Part shown: one piece after another, positions 23,108 through 35,284 of the stretch
How positions within the stretch are numbered: the first letter of the stretch is position 1
Layout: each line of letters opens with the position of its first letter
Source: Craterostigma plantagineum
Lineage: Eukaryota; Streptophyta; Magnoliopsida; Lamiales; Linderniaceae
Direction of reading: 5' to 3'
NCBI GenBank assembly: GCA_027422505.1
Contig: JAPQWV010000298.1
Coordinates: forward strand, 558,001 to 622,000
Length of the DNA stretch: 64,000 nt
Program-made: the position numbers and the translations under genes
The notes under the pieces: generated by a model
Seen by the model: only the letters and a program-made list of their open reading frames with translations
What the model was told of the DNA's origin: nothing
Databases searched by the model: none

Positions 23108-24857
23108 ATGGATGCATACTCACTCGGAAATGACAACCGTCCGCCGATCTTGCAGAGAGGCGAATACACAGTGTGGAGAAGCCGCTTTCTGAATTTCATC
23201 GCTCTAAAGGATCAAGCCGAAAATCTACTGAAGTCCCTTGAAGAGGGACCGGCACAGTTCTGGGTTCATGTACCCGGGGACGAAACAGCTACTCCAGTAA
23301 TTCCAGCTTCTAGGCAACTAAAGGAGCCTAGAGAATACTCTCTGGAGGAAAGAGCTCGAGCTAAGGCTGATCTAGTAGCCATGAATACCCTTATGCAGGG
23401 CATCCCCAACGATATATACAGACAAAGCGACAGCCTTACATCGGCCAAAGATGTGGGATGAGCTGCATAGGATGATGCAAAGGACGGAAGTCGGCATAAA
23501 GGCCAAGAAGGCGAACATTCTCACTACTTACGACTCAAAAGCCGGAGGAGAGTCTAAAACGAGATCTACCAACGATACCTCACTCTTCTCAATGAATGAG
23601 GAAGATAGAAATAACGAAGACAAACATAGAGACAAACATAAGATTTCTATCTTCTCTGCCCACGGAATGGAAGAAAATATCCACTCAAATACGACAAAAT
23701 AAAGATCTAGAGGAGTTGGATGTCCATGCCGTGTTCGATAATCTCGCTTAGCATGAGGAGGATATCCGCGAGATTACCAAAGAGCAGAAAGGCAAACAAA
23801 CCGATGACATGGTTGCCTAGTCTCGGAGAAGAGGAGCACAAGATCAAGAAAGGAAAAGATCGTTAGGCCGCCTTCATTATCAGAGTCGAAAGATGAATCG
23901 GACTCCAACATCGAGCCGAACATGAAAGTCCTTGGAAAACAGTTAGCTCTCATTGGACAAATGATGAGCAAGAAGTACTTCAAGAAGAAGTCTTCAACCT
24001 CAGCTAATAGACTTCGGACTACAAGCTCCAAGAACAAAGAACGTGCTCCGGAGAGTTCCGAGGTCAAGAATCCCAAAGAGACTAACAAATGCTTTAACTG
24101 TGGAAAAGCAGGTCACTTCGCCAGAGAGTGCACTCTCCCGAAGAAAAGAGATGCAAACTACTACCCCAAGAAGCTTCAATTGACAAAACAGAAAGAAGCT
24201 GGAGTAGCTCTCATGACCGAACAGGACCAATGGCTCGAGGACACGTCGAGCTCCGAAGAAGAGAACTTAGCCCTCATGGCCCGTCTCGACAACGAATTGG
24301 ACGCCGAAACATCCACTCGTACGGACGACGACAACGCATCCACGTCTTCAAATGAGGTAGTCACTCCTTCCACATTATTGACCATGTTAGAATCATATCA
24401 AAAGCAATATGCTAACATGTAACGTGAGCAGAAAAGTATAAAGGAAGTAGAGAACGAATTTGAGAGAGCTCAGGAGAAGATAGATAGTCTCGAACAAGAA
24501 CTTAGGAGCTCTAGTGCAAAAATAGATGAACTTACTAAGAGCCTAGAGTCTATAGAGACTAGTCAACCTCAACTAGGACAACATAGCAAAAAGATTAAGG
24601 AATTAGAAGATAGGCTAGCAAATAACTACAATTGCTTGGTTAGAAATCTCAACGAGAAAGCCATTTTAAATTGTAGGATAACCGAAGCTACCTCTAAGAT
24701 CACTAACTTAGAAGCTCAACTAGAAACATCGAATGCTAATATTAGTGAGCTTAGTAAGGATTTCGATGCCTGTCTAGCCGCTAAACTATCCGTGGAAAAT
24801 AATTATGCTCTCCTAGGTGAGGAACGCAAGAAACTATATGCCAAAGTAAAGAATTAG
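23108..24857 (+). pseudogene. gag of copia E
   Basis: ATG at 23108 opens a gag with RPPILQRGEYTVWRSRFLNF and MQGIPNDIYRQ, typical of plant copia capsid. Frame changes occur at about 23450 and 23560-23900. A zinc knuckle CFNCGKAGHFAREC lies near 24090. The frame stops with TAA at 24420-24422, after an acidic serine-rich stretch, and reads on after it as a long coiled-coil-like segment to 24857. The intact protein would assemble particles; the coiled coil suggests multimerisation. At least two frameshifts and one stop make this copy defective. Confidence 0.82.
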
Positions 24858-24901
24858 ACGATATAGTTACGCGTAGGGGACAATCCGAACAGACGATATT
24901 T

Positions 24902-25820
24902 TTGAACAAGCCCAAGGATATAGAGTTCTATAATCATATAGAAGGCATAGGTTTCACTAACCCGTGTGTTTTACAAAAGAAAGAAATATACGATGTTAAA
25001 CACATGGGCTTAGGAATAACCTCTCTTAGAAATTTTACTGAATCGTCTTATGAAAATACTTTCGATTCATCCATTAAACAAGGTCCACATTGTCCAGAAA
25101 TCCCCTTTGACTACAAAGAACTAAATGAAAGGGACAAAAATAGGAAAGAAACTCTAACACCTGTCTGCAATTTAGTTCAAATTCTACCTCCTGACTCTCG
25201 AGTTCCTAAATCTCCGCCTAGGACGACAAAAGCCAAAAGGGCCAAGTCTCCTATAGAGACAAAACCCAAACCCACTTTTTCAAAAGTGCAATGGGATATT
25301 AAGACTCTTCCAAAAATAGATTTAGGAGTCATATCTGAACCCAAAACTAAATATGCTAATCCGAGAGGACCCATGTTTAAGTGGGTACCTAAAGCTCTCT
25401 AAATTGTTTTTGCAGATCCATCAAGTGTGGTACCTCAACTCTGGTTGCTCCAAACACATGACTGGTAATCAAGAGCTGCTGAGCAACTACAAAGATCGAC
25501 CTAACGACAAAGTCAGATTTGGGAACAACGATTTAGCCCCGATTCTAGGACTTGGGGATATCATTCTGAAGAATCTGACCATCAAAGATGTCTCATACGT
25601 CGAAGGCCTCCGCCATAACTTGTTCAGCATAGGCCAATTCTGTGACAAAGGCTTCCAGGTGGTCTTCCATGCTGACCGGTGCAGAATTTGGATAGTCAGG
25701 ACACAGAACTCCTTCAAGGACTTCGGAGATCCAATCTTTACACGATCAACCTGACGTCTGTGCGGCCCTCGACAGCTGTATGCCTCATTTCTCAGACTGA
25801 TTTACAGAGGAACAGCCTAG
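24902..25820 (+). pseudogene. Spacer and protease of copia E
   Basis: A basic, proline-rich spacer (24902-25402) ends in MFKWVPKAL, the usual lead-in to copia protease. After a frame change the protease reads WYLNSGCSKHMTG. The catalytic Asp is Asn (codon 25437-25439), which would inactivate it. It continues to GLRHNLFSIGQFCD and is cut at 25825 by element F just before the integrase zinc region, which resumes at 37060. Confidence 0.82.
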
Positions 25821-25825
25821 GCATC
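25821..25825 (+). repeat. Target site duplication GCATC, left copy
   Basis: GCATC directly precedes the LTR start TGATAAGTC. The same five bases follow the 3' LTR at 37060-37064, and both fit the copia E reading frame region. Confidence 0.93.
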
Positions 25826-27601
25826 TGATAAGTCAGCATTTTACGTTACCTTTATACCCCGTAAAAATGTATTATTGGTTGTTATTAGTCCAAATTTTGT
25901 CAAATATCATTTGTCTACATTTATATTTTATATTCTACAGATATTTGAGAAATGAGCCTGAAACAGGAAGATCCGGATGTGAAATGAGCGAAGATATCAA
26001 GTTAAGAAACCGCGTGCTCAAAACAATCCAATCTACGTTGAAATATAGCTGATAGAAAATAGCAAGCACATGCCCAAACTGGAAATTGACGTGTTGAGTC
26101 AAGGCCAAAAGGAAACAAACAAATGATTGGCTTGGAATTCAATAATTTATGCTAAGGATCATGACAAACATCACCATCCACTATCGGCCCCTCTTCTATT
26201 AAAGGAGTTCTTTTCTTTTATTTTCTATCTTTTGTAGCCTTGACCAAACAGAGAAGCTGACTTTCGATCAAGTGGGAACTTGGGTTTTGGCATCATCCTT
26301 ATATGACAAAAGAGAGAAACCAACCTTTGAAGATTGCTATCACGCGCACGAGGCTCAAGAAGAAAAAAAACAAATAAGGCAGCTTATGGTGGAGAAAAAG
26401 GAAAAAAAGCTAGATTTGCATACGTAGAAATCCTGCGCAAGATTGTTCCTTGAACTCTATAAAAACCCATATTTCAACAAACAAGGGGGAGATGCAACGT
26501 TAAGAGAGCTGTTGGAAGAAAGGGTCATTTAAAGACTGGGCAGAGATATTACTAATCGACCAAGCAAGCAGCTCACGACTCTTACACCCACGCTCAACCC
26601 ACAACACCACATCTCAAGCATCCACCTCACCCACTCATATCATCGAACCCACAGCTTAGACCGGAGCAGAGAGAGCGAGGCCACCATAGACAGCTTTTGC
26701 GGCCAAGAGGACGGTAGATCGTTGTTACTAGCACACGACGGGAGACGCCGAGGCTTTACCTAACGACTTGGTTATCGTAAGGGATGAATTTGTATTTTTA
26801 TTTAAATCATTAACAACGATGCTTCCCTTTGATTCGTCGTTGTTTTCATCGTTTAATATGCTAGCGTAAAATATTGTGTGATTGAGGCCGTGTTAGGCCA
26901 TATTATGACTACGTGATAATGCTGTTTTTATATTTAATCGTATGAGTCGAGTTATGTGTTTTATGCTTGAGTTCAATGCTTGCGTATGTCTGATCAACAT
27001 ATGCACGATATTTGATTGGTTTATGAGACGGACAAAGTGATTAGACCGGTTAGAACGATAAGTATAAAGCACCACGACGTAAAACCGACCAGAAATGGAA
27101 TTCAGTTTCGTATGTGTGGTTTCCGAGGTCTTAGCCGAAAGCGTCTAAACTCGGGGAATTTCATAGATGTTAAATGCTTGCGAAGAAACTACAGTCATAT
27201 AGACATATAGGGATTGGTTCTCTATCGCATAGGATCGTTATTGCGGGACAAACGACTAGCGATTATTTTAGGAAATTCTACCTTGACTGAGACTCGTATT
27301 GATTATTTATGATTAACTGTGTGAAGGCGTAGGAATAATGCGTGCCGAACATGTGCCTCGATCACCTTGTCGTAAATTGTCTATCTGCTTTAGTTGTTTA
27401 TTTGCGATTTTATCTGTTTTGATTATTTTTAATATAAAAAATCATAAAAATACCTTAGTTAAAATTCGCTATAGTATAAATTAAATTTCAGAGTAATATC
27501 TTAAAATTAATCGAGCTGTCCTCGTGGATCGATACTTGGACTCACGTCCATTTTATACTACTTGCACGACCTAGTACACTTGCTAGGATCCGACCGTGTC
27601 A
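25826..27601 (+). repeat. 5' LTR of Athila element F (1776 bp)
   Basis: Begins TGATAAGTCAGC and ends CCGTGTCA. A TATA-like CTCTATAAAAACCC at about 26455-26468 is a plausible promoter. Identical to 35285-37059 apart from about four changes. Confidence 0.93.
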
Positions 27602-27607
27602 AGTTTT

Positions 27608-27625
27608 TGAAGCCGTTGCCGGGGA
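27608..27625 (+). other. Primer-binding site, element F (tRNA-Asp type)
   Basis: TGAAGCCGTTGCCGGGGA resembles the tRNA-Asp site used by Athila and Tat elements (GCCGTTGCCGGGGA core intact), with mismatches at the 5' side. It lies seven bases from the LTR end. Confidence 0.75.
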
Positions 27626-27689
27626 CAGCGGTATCATTAGTTTTAAGTTTAATCCCGAGTTTAATTTAGATTTCTATTTTTATAAATTT

Positions 27690-28080
27690 TTATTAGTATT
27701 ACCACAATATATATATATATATTTTTTTTTCTAGTTGAAGCGTTATTTTTACATATTAATATTATCATATCATCATCATTTTATTTTATTTTATTATTAT
27801 TGTTATTTTTCATTACGTCACTACCAGTTTATATATATCTAAAAAAAATTATTATTATTTTATCATTATTATTATTATTAATTTGCAGTAGGAGTATTAT
27901 TTTTTTAGATAAATATTATTATTATATTATAATTAGCATTACTATTATTATAATCATCATTTGTATTTTTACTTCTATCTATTATTGTTATTATTTTTCT
28001 AAGTCATCATTACGTTACTATTACTATTATTATTATTATATTATTTATTATACCGAACTTATTTACGTTGGTTTTAAATC
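27690..28080 (+). repeat. AT-rich low-complexity leader of element F
   Basis: Mostly ATT and TTA runs with a short TA microsatellite at about 27705-27722. An open frame of 102 codons (27800-28108) is a by-product of this composition and has no protein character beyond Ile, Tyr and Ser runs. Confidence 0.85.
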
Positions 28081-28104
28081 CTTCGCAGAAATATTATTAG
28101 GTGT

Positions 28105-31100
28105 ATGACACGAAGCTCAAGTAAGGGACCATTACTATTCGACGCTGAAATCGAAGCCACGTGCCGACGCAACAACCGAAATCGTAGAGAGAAGATGGAG
28201 GATCAAGAACAAGGCAATCGCGAGGAACAAAATAACCAGGAGTTGGTTATTCGACAACCCAGTCTATTGAGCCGCGCACTTCCGGGGCAGCTTGATGATA
28301 ATGACCCAATCGTCATCCCTGATAGACCGGAGAACCAGTTCGAAATCAAGCCAGTTACTATACACATGGTTACTGGTTCGGTACAATTTCACGGGTTGAC
28401 CAACGAGGACGCGAACGCACATATCACCAAATTCACCCAGATTTGCAGAACGATTAAGTACCCAGGTGTGTCGAAGGAAGTCATAAGACTAACATTTTTC
28501 CCATTCTCTTTGACAGGAAAAGCATCAGAATGGTTCTCCTCACTTCCACACGCATCCATCAATAGCTGGGAGGAATTGGTGGAAGTCTTTCTAGGTAAAT
28601 ACTATCCGCTATCAAAAACTAGTGAGATCAGGGCCGAACTTGTAAACTTCAAACAAGAAAGCGGAGAATCGCTGAGCGATGCATGGAACAGATATAAGAG
28701 CCTCCTTCGACAATGCCCAAACCATAGTATCCCACTAATCGTACAGATGCAGTCGTTCTTTTTGGGCCTAAGCACACACAATAAGCGGATTGTTGATGGA
28801 GGATGTGTGCGGAATTTTATGGAGTTAGGAGATCAGGATGCGCTCGCAGCTATTGAACGGATCGCAGCTTATCCGGCGAGATACACCGTGCAGGATTTGG
28901 ACCGAAGGGCAGCTGGCGTACATGAGATAAATAGCTCGATGGAAGCACAATTCGAGGCCATACACAGGAGGTTGGACGAGCTGAAAGTTAAAGATGCTGA
29001 GACGATTAATCATATCCAGAATCGACCCAAGAACATGTACTCAAACACATATGATCCAAGCTGGAGAAATCATCCGAACCTATCTTATGGAAATTCACAC
29101 TACGAGAAGCCTCCAGGATTTTCGAGCCAACAAGAGCGACCACCTTTCCAGAAGCATCAAGAACAGCAAAACACACAACCACAACAACCAAAAGCAAGTT
29201 GGGAGGAAGCACTCGAAAAATTGGTAGCGATACAAGGCAATGAGAATCGCAAGGCAGAGGAGCGTTTCCAAAGTCTAGAGACGAGGGTCAACACCAATTT
29301 TCAAGATTTACAGGCCACGATACACAACCTAGCAACAACTGTAGGGCAGCTTGCGAGCACGGTATCCGAGCGCAAACAAGGCGCACTCCCGAGCGACACC
29401 GAGAAAAATCCTAGAGAGTACGCGAAGGCCATTCAACTACGGAATGGAAAGACGCTCGAGTTGGCTCCAGAAACCCGAAAGGCAGTGGAAGAGATCGAAA
29501 CAGAAGATGCCGGCCAGAGTACTTCCACGATCACGAAGACGTTGGACTCTCCACCGCCCGAAGAGAAGGCCGAGCCACTACCACCGATAAAGATTCGACC
29601 TCCATTTCCAGCTGCACTACGAAGAGGAAAACCTGATAAGCAATTTGAACGCTTTATTAGTATTTTTAAGAAGCTTGAAATTAATATTCCTTTTGTTGAA
29701 GCGCTTTTACAGATACCAAAGTATGCAAAATTCTTGAAGGAGCTATTGTCGAACCGGAACAAGTTGGAGGAACATGGTACGATAGCGCTAAATGAAGAAT
29801 GTTCAGCTGTGCTACAAAGAAAGCTACCACCGAAGATCAAAGACAGAGGGAGTTTCTCTATTCCTTGTTCCATAGGTTCGCTTTCATTTACTAATGTATT
29901 GTGTGATTTAGGTGCAAGCATCAATTTATTACCTTTTTCGCTTCTTAAGAAATTAGAAGTCGGTGAGCCAAAACCCACATCTACGATTCTCCAACTAGCG
30001 GATAGGTCGATCACATATCCACGGGGAATCGTCGAGGATGTACTAGTGAAGGTTGGCGAACACTACTTTCCAGCAGATTTTGTGGTATTAGACATGGAGG
30101 AAGATACTGATATGCCACTGATACTTGGAAGACCATTTCTAAATACGGCAAGAGCACTCATCGACGTCGGTAATGGTAAACTCATCTTACAAATAGGAGA
30201 TGAAAAAGTAGTATTCGATGTTTATAAATCAATGAAACACCCCACTGATGATGATTCATGCTCGTTTATTGATAGTATTGACTCATGCGCTTTTGAGTAT
30301 TTTAAGGCTTTCAGGAACAAAGATGAGTTGGAAGCATGCTTAACAGGAGAAAATATCGGTAACGAAAATGAGTTGGAATATGTCGTGGCGAGTCTAGAGG
30401 CGAATACACCTCACCGAAAGTCATTTAAATCAAAATTTGAGCAACTCGATCGAACGTTGGGACCACAACCACAACCATCAATCGAGGATCCTCCGACTTT
30501 GGAATTAAAGCCATTACCTAGTCATCTTAAGTATGTTTATCTTGGCGCCTCTGACACTTTACCTGTGATTATTTCTTCCTCATTGACAGGTCTCATGGAG
30601 GAAAAACTATTAAGAGTGTTAAGGGAACACAAGCGGGCATTTGCATGGAAGGTTGCCGATATAAAAGGAGTAAGTCCGACCATTTGCATGCACAAGATTT
30701 TGATGGAGGACTCATACAAGCCGGTCGTACAACCACAAAGACGTTTAAACCCAACTATGCAAGAAGTTGTGAAGAAGGAGGTAATCAAGCTTTTGGACGC
30801 AGGTATTATTTATCCTATCTCCGATAGCGCATGGGTTAGTCCGACACAGGTTGTGCCAAAAAAGGGAGGTATAACTGTGATTAAAAATAATTCGAATGAA
30901 TTAATTCCTACTAGGACAGTTACAGGATGGCGTGTATGCATAGATTATAGAAAATTAAATGATGCAACACGTAAAGATCACTTTCCGCTTCCTTTTATTG
31001 ATCAAATGCTAGAGAGATTAGCTGGACATGAGTTTTATTGTTTTCTAGATGGCTATTCTGGGTATAATCAGATTTCTATAGCACCTGAGGATCAAGAAAA

Positions 31101-33225
31101 AACTACTTTTACTTGCCCTTACGGGACCTTTGCATATAGACGTATGCCATTTGGATTATGTAATGCCCCAGCTACATTTCAAAGATGCATGCTTGCTATT
31201 TTCCATGATGTAGTTGAGAAATTTATGGAGATCTTTATGGATGATTTTTCTGTGTTTGGATCTACGTTCGATACATGCCTCGATAATTTAGATTTTGTTC
31301 TTAAACGTTGCGAAGAGACTAACCTTGTTTTAAATTGGGAGAAGTGCCATTTTATGGTACAGGAAGGCATAGTTCTTGGCCACAAGGTATCGCACAAGGG
31401 AATTGAGGTGGATCGAGCGAAGATCGACGTAATTGAGCAGCTGCCACCACCCACGTCGGTGAAGGCGGTTAGGAGCTTTTTGGGACACGCAGGATTCTAC
31501 CGACGCTTCATTAAAGATTTTTCAAAAATAGCTACGCCATTGTCGAACTTATTCGTTAAAGATGTTGTGTTTGACTTCACAGGTGTGTGTCTACAAGCCT
31601 TTCAAACTTTAAAGGAGAAACTCACCACGGCTGCAGTAATGGTTGCACCGGATTGGACTTTGCCGTTTATCTTGATGTGCGACGCTAGCGATGGTGCGGT
31701 AGGTGCTGTTTTGGGACAACGCAAAGATAAAGTATTTCAGGCCATTTACTACGCTAGCAAGACTTTGGACGATGCACAGAGAAACTACGCTACCACCGAA
31801 AAAGAGCTACTAGCTGTGGTATTTGCCGTAGATAAATTTCATTCTTATCTTGTGATGAATAAGGTAATAATATACACTGATCATGCTGCACTTAGATACT
31901 TATTCGCTAAAAAAGATGCTAAGCCTAGGTTAATTCGTTGGATTTTATTGCTTCAAGAATTCGACCTAGAGATACGTGATAAGAAAGGTGTCGAAAATGT
32001 GATAGCTGATCATTTATCTAGACTAGAAAATTCACATGAGCGGGATAAAGAATTACCTATTGACGAGCGCTTTCCTGATGAACAATTGTATGCATTGCTT
32101 GATACGTCTTTACCTTGGTATGCGGATTTTGCAAATTATGCTGCTACAGGTGATATTCCCATAGGGTTAACTTTTCATCAAAAGAAGAAATTTCTTTCTG
32201 ATGCAAAGCATTATCTGTGGGACGATCCATTCTTGTACAAAATCTGCTCCGATCAGGTAATCCGGCGATGTATTCCCGCCGAAGAGGTAAAATCTGTTCT
32301 ATCTCATTGCCATTCTGGTTTGACGGGTGGACATCATGGGTCTACAAAGACAGCATTTAAAGTGCTTCAATCAGGTTTATTCTGGCCTACTTTATTTAAG
32401 GATGCTCATGCTTATGTGGTTTCTTGTGATCGTTGTCAGCATACTGGCGGTATTTCTAGAAAACATGATATGCCCTTAAATATTATGCTAGAAGTTGAGC
32501 TATTTGATGTTTGGGGTATTGACTTTATGGGACCATTCCCTACTTCATGCTCTAACAAATATATTCTCGTTGCAGTAGATTATGTGTCTAAGTGGGTTGA
32601 GGCTGAAGCATGTAGAACAAATGATGCACGCGTTGTTATTCGTTTTCTTAAGAAAAATATCTTTACTCGCTTTGGTACACCACGTGCAATAATTAGTGAT
32701 GGGGGTACTCATTTTTGCAATAAGTTATTTGCTAATTTATTGTCGAAGTATGGTGTCAAACATAAAGTGTCAACCCCGTATCACCCTCAAACTAGTGGAC
32801 AGGTAGAAGTTTCCAATAGAGAACTTAAGCAAATTTTAGAAAAGACAGTGAATGCCTCTAGGAAAGATTGGTCTTTGAAGCTAGATGATGCATTATGGGC
32901 ATATCGCACTGCATTTAAAACACCAATAGGAACTTCACCTTTTAAATTAGTTTACGGAAAAGCATGTCATTTACCTGTTGAGCTAGAACATCGTGCATAT
33001 TGGGCTGTTAAGAAACTTAACTTTGATTATGTCGAGGCAGGTAAAAACCGGTTACTCCAACTGAATGAGATGGAAGAATTTCGCCAAAACGCATATGAGA
33101 ATGCAAAACTGTATAAGGAGCGAACGAAGAAATACCATGATAAGAGAATTGCACAGAGAGAGTTCAAAGTCGGGGATCGTGTACTACTATTCAACTCGCG
33201 GCTGCGCCTATTTCCCGAAAACTAA
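28105..33225 (+). CDS. Athila gag-pol polyprotein of element F (1706 aa)
   Basis: One uninterrupted frame from ATG 28105. Gag lies at about residues 85-260 ([17 protein letters not shown]); I see no zinc knuckle, as is usual for Athila. The protease has the catalytic triplet in [13 protein letters not shown] (Asp about 601). RT runs from about 930, with [11 protein letters not shown] and the catalytic FMDD at 1044-1047. RNase H follows (CDASDG, Asp 1193; [11 protein letters not shown], Asp 1259; VIADHLSRL). Integrase has a zinc region near 1400 and a D,D35E core at Asp 1473, Asp 1532 and Glu 1568. All catalytic residues are present. The frame ends early at [11 protein letters not shown] because of what looks like a one-base loss near 33220. 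The rest of the integrase C-terminus continues in another frame, so the enzyme may lack its last 80-90 residues. Confidence 0.93.
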   Translation: MTRSSSKGPLLFDAEIEATCRRNNRNRREKMEDQEQGNREEQNNQELVIRQPSLLSRALPGQLDDNDPIVIPDRPENQFEIKPVTIHMVTGSVQFHGLTNEDANAHITKFTQICRTIKYPGVSKEVIRLTFFPFSLTGKASEWFSSLPHASINSWEELVEVFLGKYYPLSKTSEIRAELVNFKQESGESLSDAWNRYKSLLRQCPNHSIPLIVQMQSFFLGLSTHNKRIVDGGCVRNFMELGDQDALAAIERIAAYPARYTVQDLDRRAAGVHEINSSMEAQFEAIHRRLDELKVKDAETINHIQNRPKNMYSNTYDPSWRNHPNLSYGNSHYEKPPGFSSQQERPPFQKHQEQQNTQPQQPKASWEEALEKLVAIQGNENRKAEERFQSLETRVNTNFQDLQATIHNLATTVGQLASTVSERKQGALPSDTEKNPREYAKAIQLRNGKTLELAPETRKAVEEIETEDAGQSTSTITKTLDSPPPEEKAEPLPPIKIRPPFPAALRRGKPDKQFERFISIFKKLEINIPFVEALLQIPKYAKFLKELLSNRNKLEEHGTIALNEECSAVLQRKLPPKIKDRGSFSIPCSIGSLSFTNVLCDLGASINLLPFSLLKKLEVGEPKPTSTILQLADRSITYPRGIVEDVLVKVGEHYFPADFVVLDMEEDTDMPLILGRPFLNTARALIDVGNGKLILQIGDEKVVFDVYKSMKHPTDDDSCSFIDSIDSCAFEYFKAFRNKDELEACLTGENIGNENELEYVVASLEANTPHRKSFKSKFEQLDRTLGPQPQPSIEDPPTLELKPLPSHLKYVYLGASDTLPVIISSSLTGLMEEKLLRVLREHKRAFAWKVADIKGVSPTICMHKILMEDSYKPVVQPQRRLNPTMQEVVKKEVIKLLDAGIIYPISDSAWVSPTQVVPKKGGITVIKNNSNELIPTRTVTGWRVCIDYRKLNDATRKDHFPLPFIDQMLERLAGHEFYCFLDGYSGYNQISIAPEDQEKTTFTCPYGTFAYRRMPFGLCNAPATFQRCMLAIFHDVVEKFMEIFMDDFSVFGSTFDTCLDNLDFVLKRCEETNLVLNWEKCHFMVQEGIVLGHKVSHKGIEVDRAKIDVIEQLPPPTSVKAVRSFLGHAGFYRRFIKDFSKIATPLSNLFVKDVVFDFTGVCLQAFQTLKEKLTTAAVMVAPDWTLPFILMCDASDGAVGAVLGQRKDKVFQAIYYASKTLDDAQRNYATTEKELLAVVFAVDKFHSYLVMNKVIIYTDHAALRYLFAKKDAKPRLIRWILLLQEFDLEIRDKKGVENVIADHLSRLENSHERDKELPIDERFPDEQLYALLDTSLPWYADFANYAATGDIPIGLTFHQKKKFLSDAKHYLWDDPFLYKICSDQVIRRCIPAEEVKSVLSHCHSGLTGGHHGSTKTAFKVLQSGLFWPTLFKDAHAYVVSCDRCQHTGGISRKHDMPLNIMLEVELFDVWGIDFMGPFPTSCSNKYILVAVDYVSKWVEAEACRTNDARVVIRFLKKNIFTRFGTPRAIISDGGTHFCNKLFANLLSKYGVKHKVSTPYHPQTSGQVEVSNRELKQILEKTVNASRKDWSLKLDDALWAYRTAFKTPIGTSPFKLVYGKACHLPVELEHRAYWAVKKLNFDYVEAGKNRLLQLNEMEEFRQNAYENAKLYKERTKKYHDKRIAQREFKVGDRVLLFNSRLRLFPEN

Positions 33226-33515
33226 AGAGTAAATGGACAGGGCCATACGTAGTGGAGCAAGTATTCCCATCTGGAGCCGTACAGATCCTAATAAACGGGA
33301 AGGACTCTTATAAGGTTAATGAACAGCGCCTGAAATTATACGACGACGGGAATCTTGGAGAAGTAACTTCAATAATTCTTGAAGAACCCCGTAATACTAA
33401 TACGTCTGCTTTGAGTTGTTCTATGTCTTTCAGGGATACTTTGTCTGGAGAAAATACCAGCAAGCTGAAGGACCTCCAACACAGCGAAGCAAGTCCAAAT
33501 ACCGATGTACCTTGA
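33226..33515 (+). pseudogene. Displaced integrase C-terminus of element F
   Basis: In a different frame from the long polyprotein, the sequence reads KWTGPYVVEQVFPSGAV and NEQRLKLYDD, the usual end of Athila integrase, to a TGA at 33513-33515. It has no plausible start of its own, so it is best explained as the tail of the polyprotein cut off by a recent frameshift. Confidence 0.85.
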
Positions 33516-35270
33516 TCGGTTCAGAAGTCGAGCTAACGACTATAAAAGCAGCGCTTCTTGGGAGGCAACCCAAACACTATCTACGCATTACTATTTCATA
33601 TTAAAATCTTATATCTATTGCATCGTATCTTAAGTGTGTTTTGCTTTTATAATTATTTTCTAAAATTTGTCTCGCGTGCCGTCTAGTTATGTTTCCTCGC
33701 AGGCTCATAATCAGTTTGGGGGTGGTGTGTTCGCGAGCTAGCTTGATCTTATGAAGGAACTAAAATCTTCTCACGACACATCCCGCATCGATCAACGGAT
33801 TATTCAGGGCAGTGTCACTTAAACTCTTTCTGTGCTTTAATTTATACACATTGGGGACAATGTGATAATTAGTTTGGGGGTAGGGTGACACATGCTAGAT
33901 TTTATATGGTATCGATCGATTTGGTTTGTTAGTTGGTTTAACTGATCAATGTTAGGATTTGAACGTCACTTGTGAAAACTCGTGTCGATGATGAAAATTT
34001 TCAAAATTTTTCTGGTGTCGAGATAAGATTCAGCTAATTGTGTGTGAAAGTTCTGCATGTTACATGTTTTGATTTTAGCATGACTATCTGATCACATTGA
34101 TTGCTTCAGAAAAATAGCACGCATCATGAGACACAAAGCCAGAAAATATTGTGAGTTTTGAGCCGAAAAAAATTAGAGCAACATAATACTTGCTCAATGT
34201 TTTTTTTTTCATGAGGGTCACGCTTAGTCTGATTATTTTCGAACTTGCTTTATTATACATGTTAATATCACTGTGGATTTTTGTGTACGAAAATGATAAA
34301 GGCGCTTAGGATGAGTCACTGGCCTAAATATCTCCGCACCCGACATAGTTACCAATTAGTGAGCCCCTTTGAGCCTTATTACCTTATTTATTGATATGGA
34401 GCCACGATATTTAGCCACGATTATCCCATTATTTTATCCTTCATCCTCGAACCATTGTCAGCATGTTAGCTTACAAATCGCTTTATAGTATTGGGTCTAT
34501 TAATTTAGAGGAAAGACAATATGTGGTTGCATTATTTTATTTGAAGAAAAAAAAAATCGAACAGAAAAAAAAAGAGAGATTGAAAAAAAAAGAAAAGAAA
34601 AGGAAAAAATAATATCGAGAAAAAAAAATAGAAAAAAGAGAAAAAAAAATATATATTGTATTTGCAAGAAAAAAAAGTTACAATAGATTTTTTTTAGAAT
34701 TATTTTCTTGAGTTCTTAGTTATATCTTTGAGTTGTTTTTAAGTAGTATGAGTCTCCATTGTTTGAGTCGTATTTTGTACTATAGAGTATAGACGAGAAA
34801 AGCGATTTAGTAACTAACATACTTGACCATATTACCTCACTCATCCCATATGTCACACCCTTATTACCACGAGCTCCATTACAACCTTGATAAAGACCTT
34901 TTGATTCGTGCATGAGATTCACTATGTGAATATGATGTGATATATTTGCAAGCATAGAGTAATATCATTCTATGTTGTGAGTTGAGCGTTTTAATACAGA
35001 TCCCATTAAACCTTCGAGAGACTTGAGCGATCCATGTGAGAGTTGTCACTTGAGACGTGTTACGATCTAGAAATATTTTTGTGCTATGATATGATTGCGA
35101 ACTATCATTCATGTCTCGTGTTTAGCTGAATCATTCATTAGTTGATAACGATTTCGACCGATTGTGCTTTTGATTTTCTGAGAATAAACATGAGAATTCA
35201 TTTAGTGACGTCGTAAAATCCTAACTTGATTTAGTTTTATTCGCTTTTACGATCGAGGACGATCAAAGCT
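33516..35270 (+). other. 3' non-coding region of element F
   Basis: No open frame larger than about 80 codons and no membrane-protein-like sequence, so no envelope-like gene is evident. Two copies of a G-rich motif AGTTTGGGGGT (33713-33723 and 33871-33881) resemble the true priming site at 35271. A long purine-rich, A-dominated tract lies at 34545-34680. Confidence 0.75.
34545..34680 (+). repeat. A-rich purine tract
   Basis: Runs of 6-10 A separated by G or short mixed words (AAAAAGAGAGATTG, AAAAGAAAAGGAAAAAA). Low complexity within the 3' region of element F. Confidence 0.9.
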
Positions 35271-35284
35271 AGTTTGGGGGTTGT
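35271..35284 (+). promoter_or_regulatory. Plus-strand priming tract, element F
   Basis: AGTTTGGGGGTTGT directly precedes the 3' LTR start TGATAAGTC. Athila-type tracts are often G-rich and T-interrupted like this one. Confidence 0.8.

Noticed and set aside
27800..28108. A 102-codon frame before the Athila polyprotein
   Set aside because: It consists of Ile, Tyr and Ser runs produced by ATT and TTA repeats.
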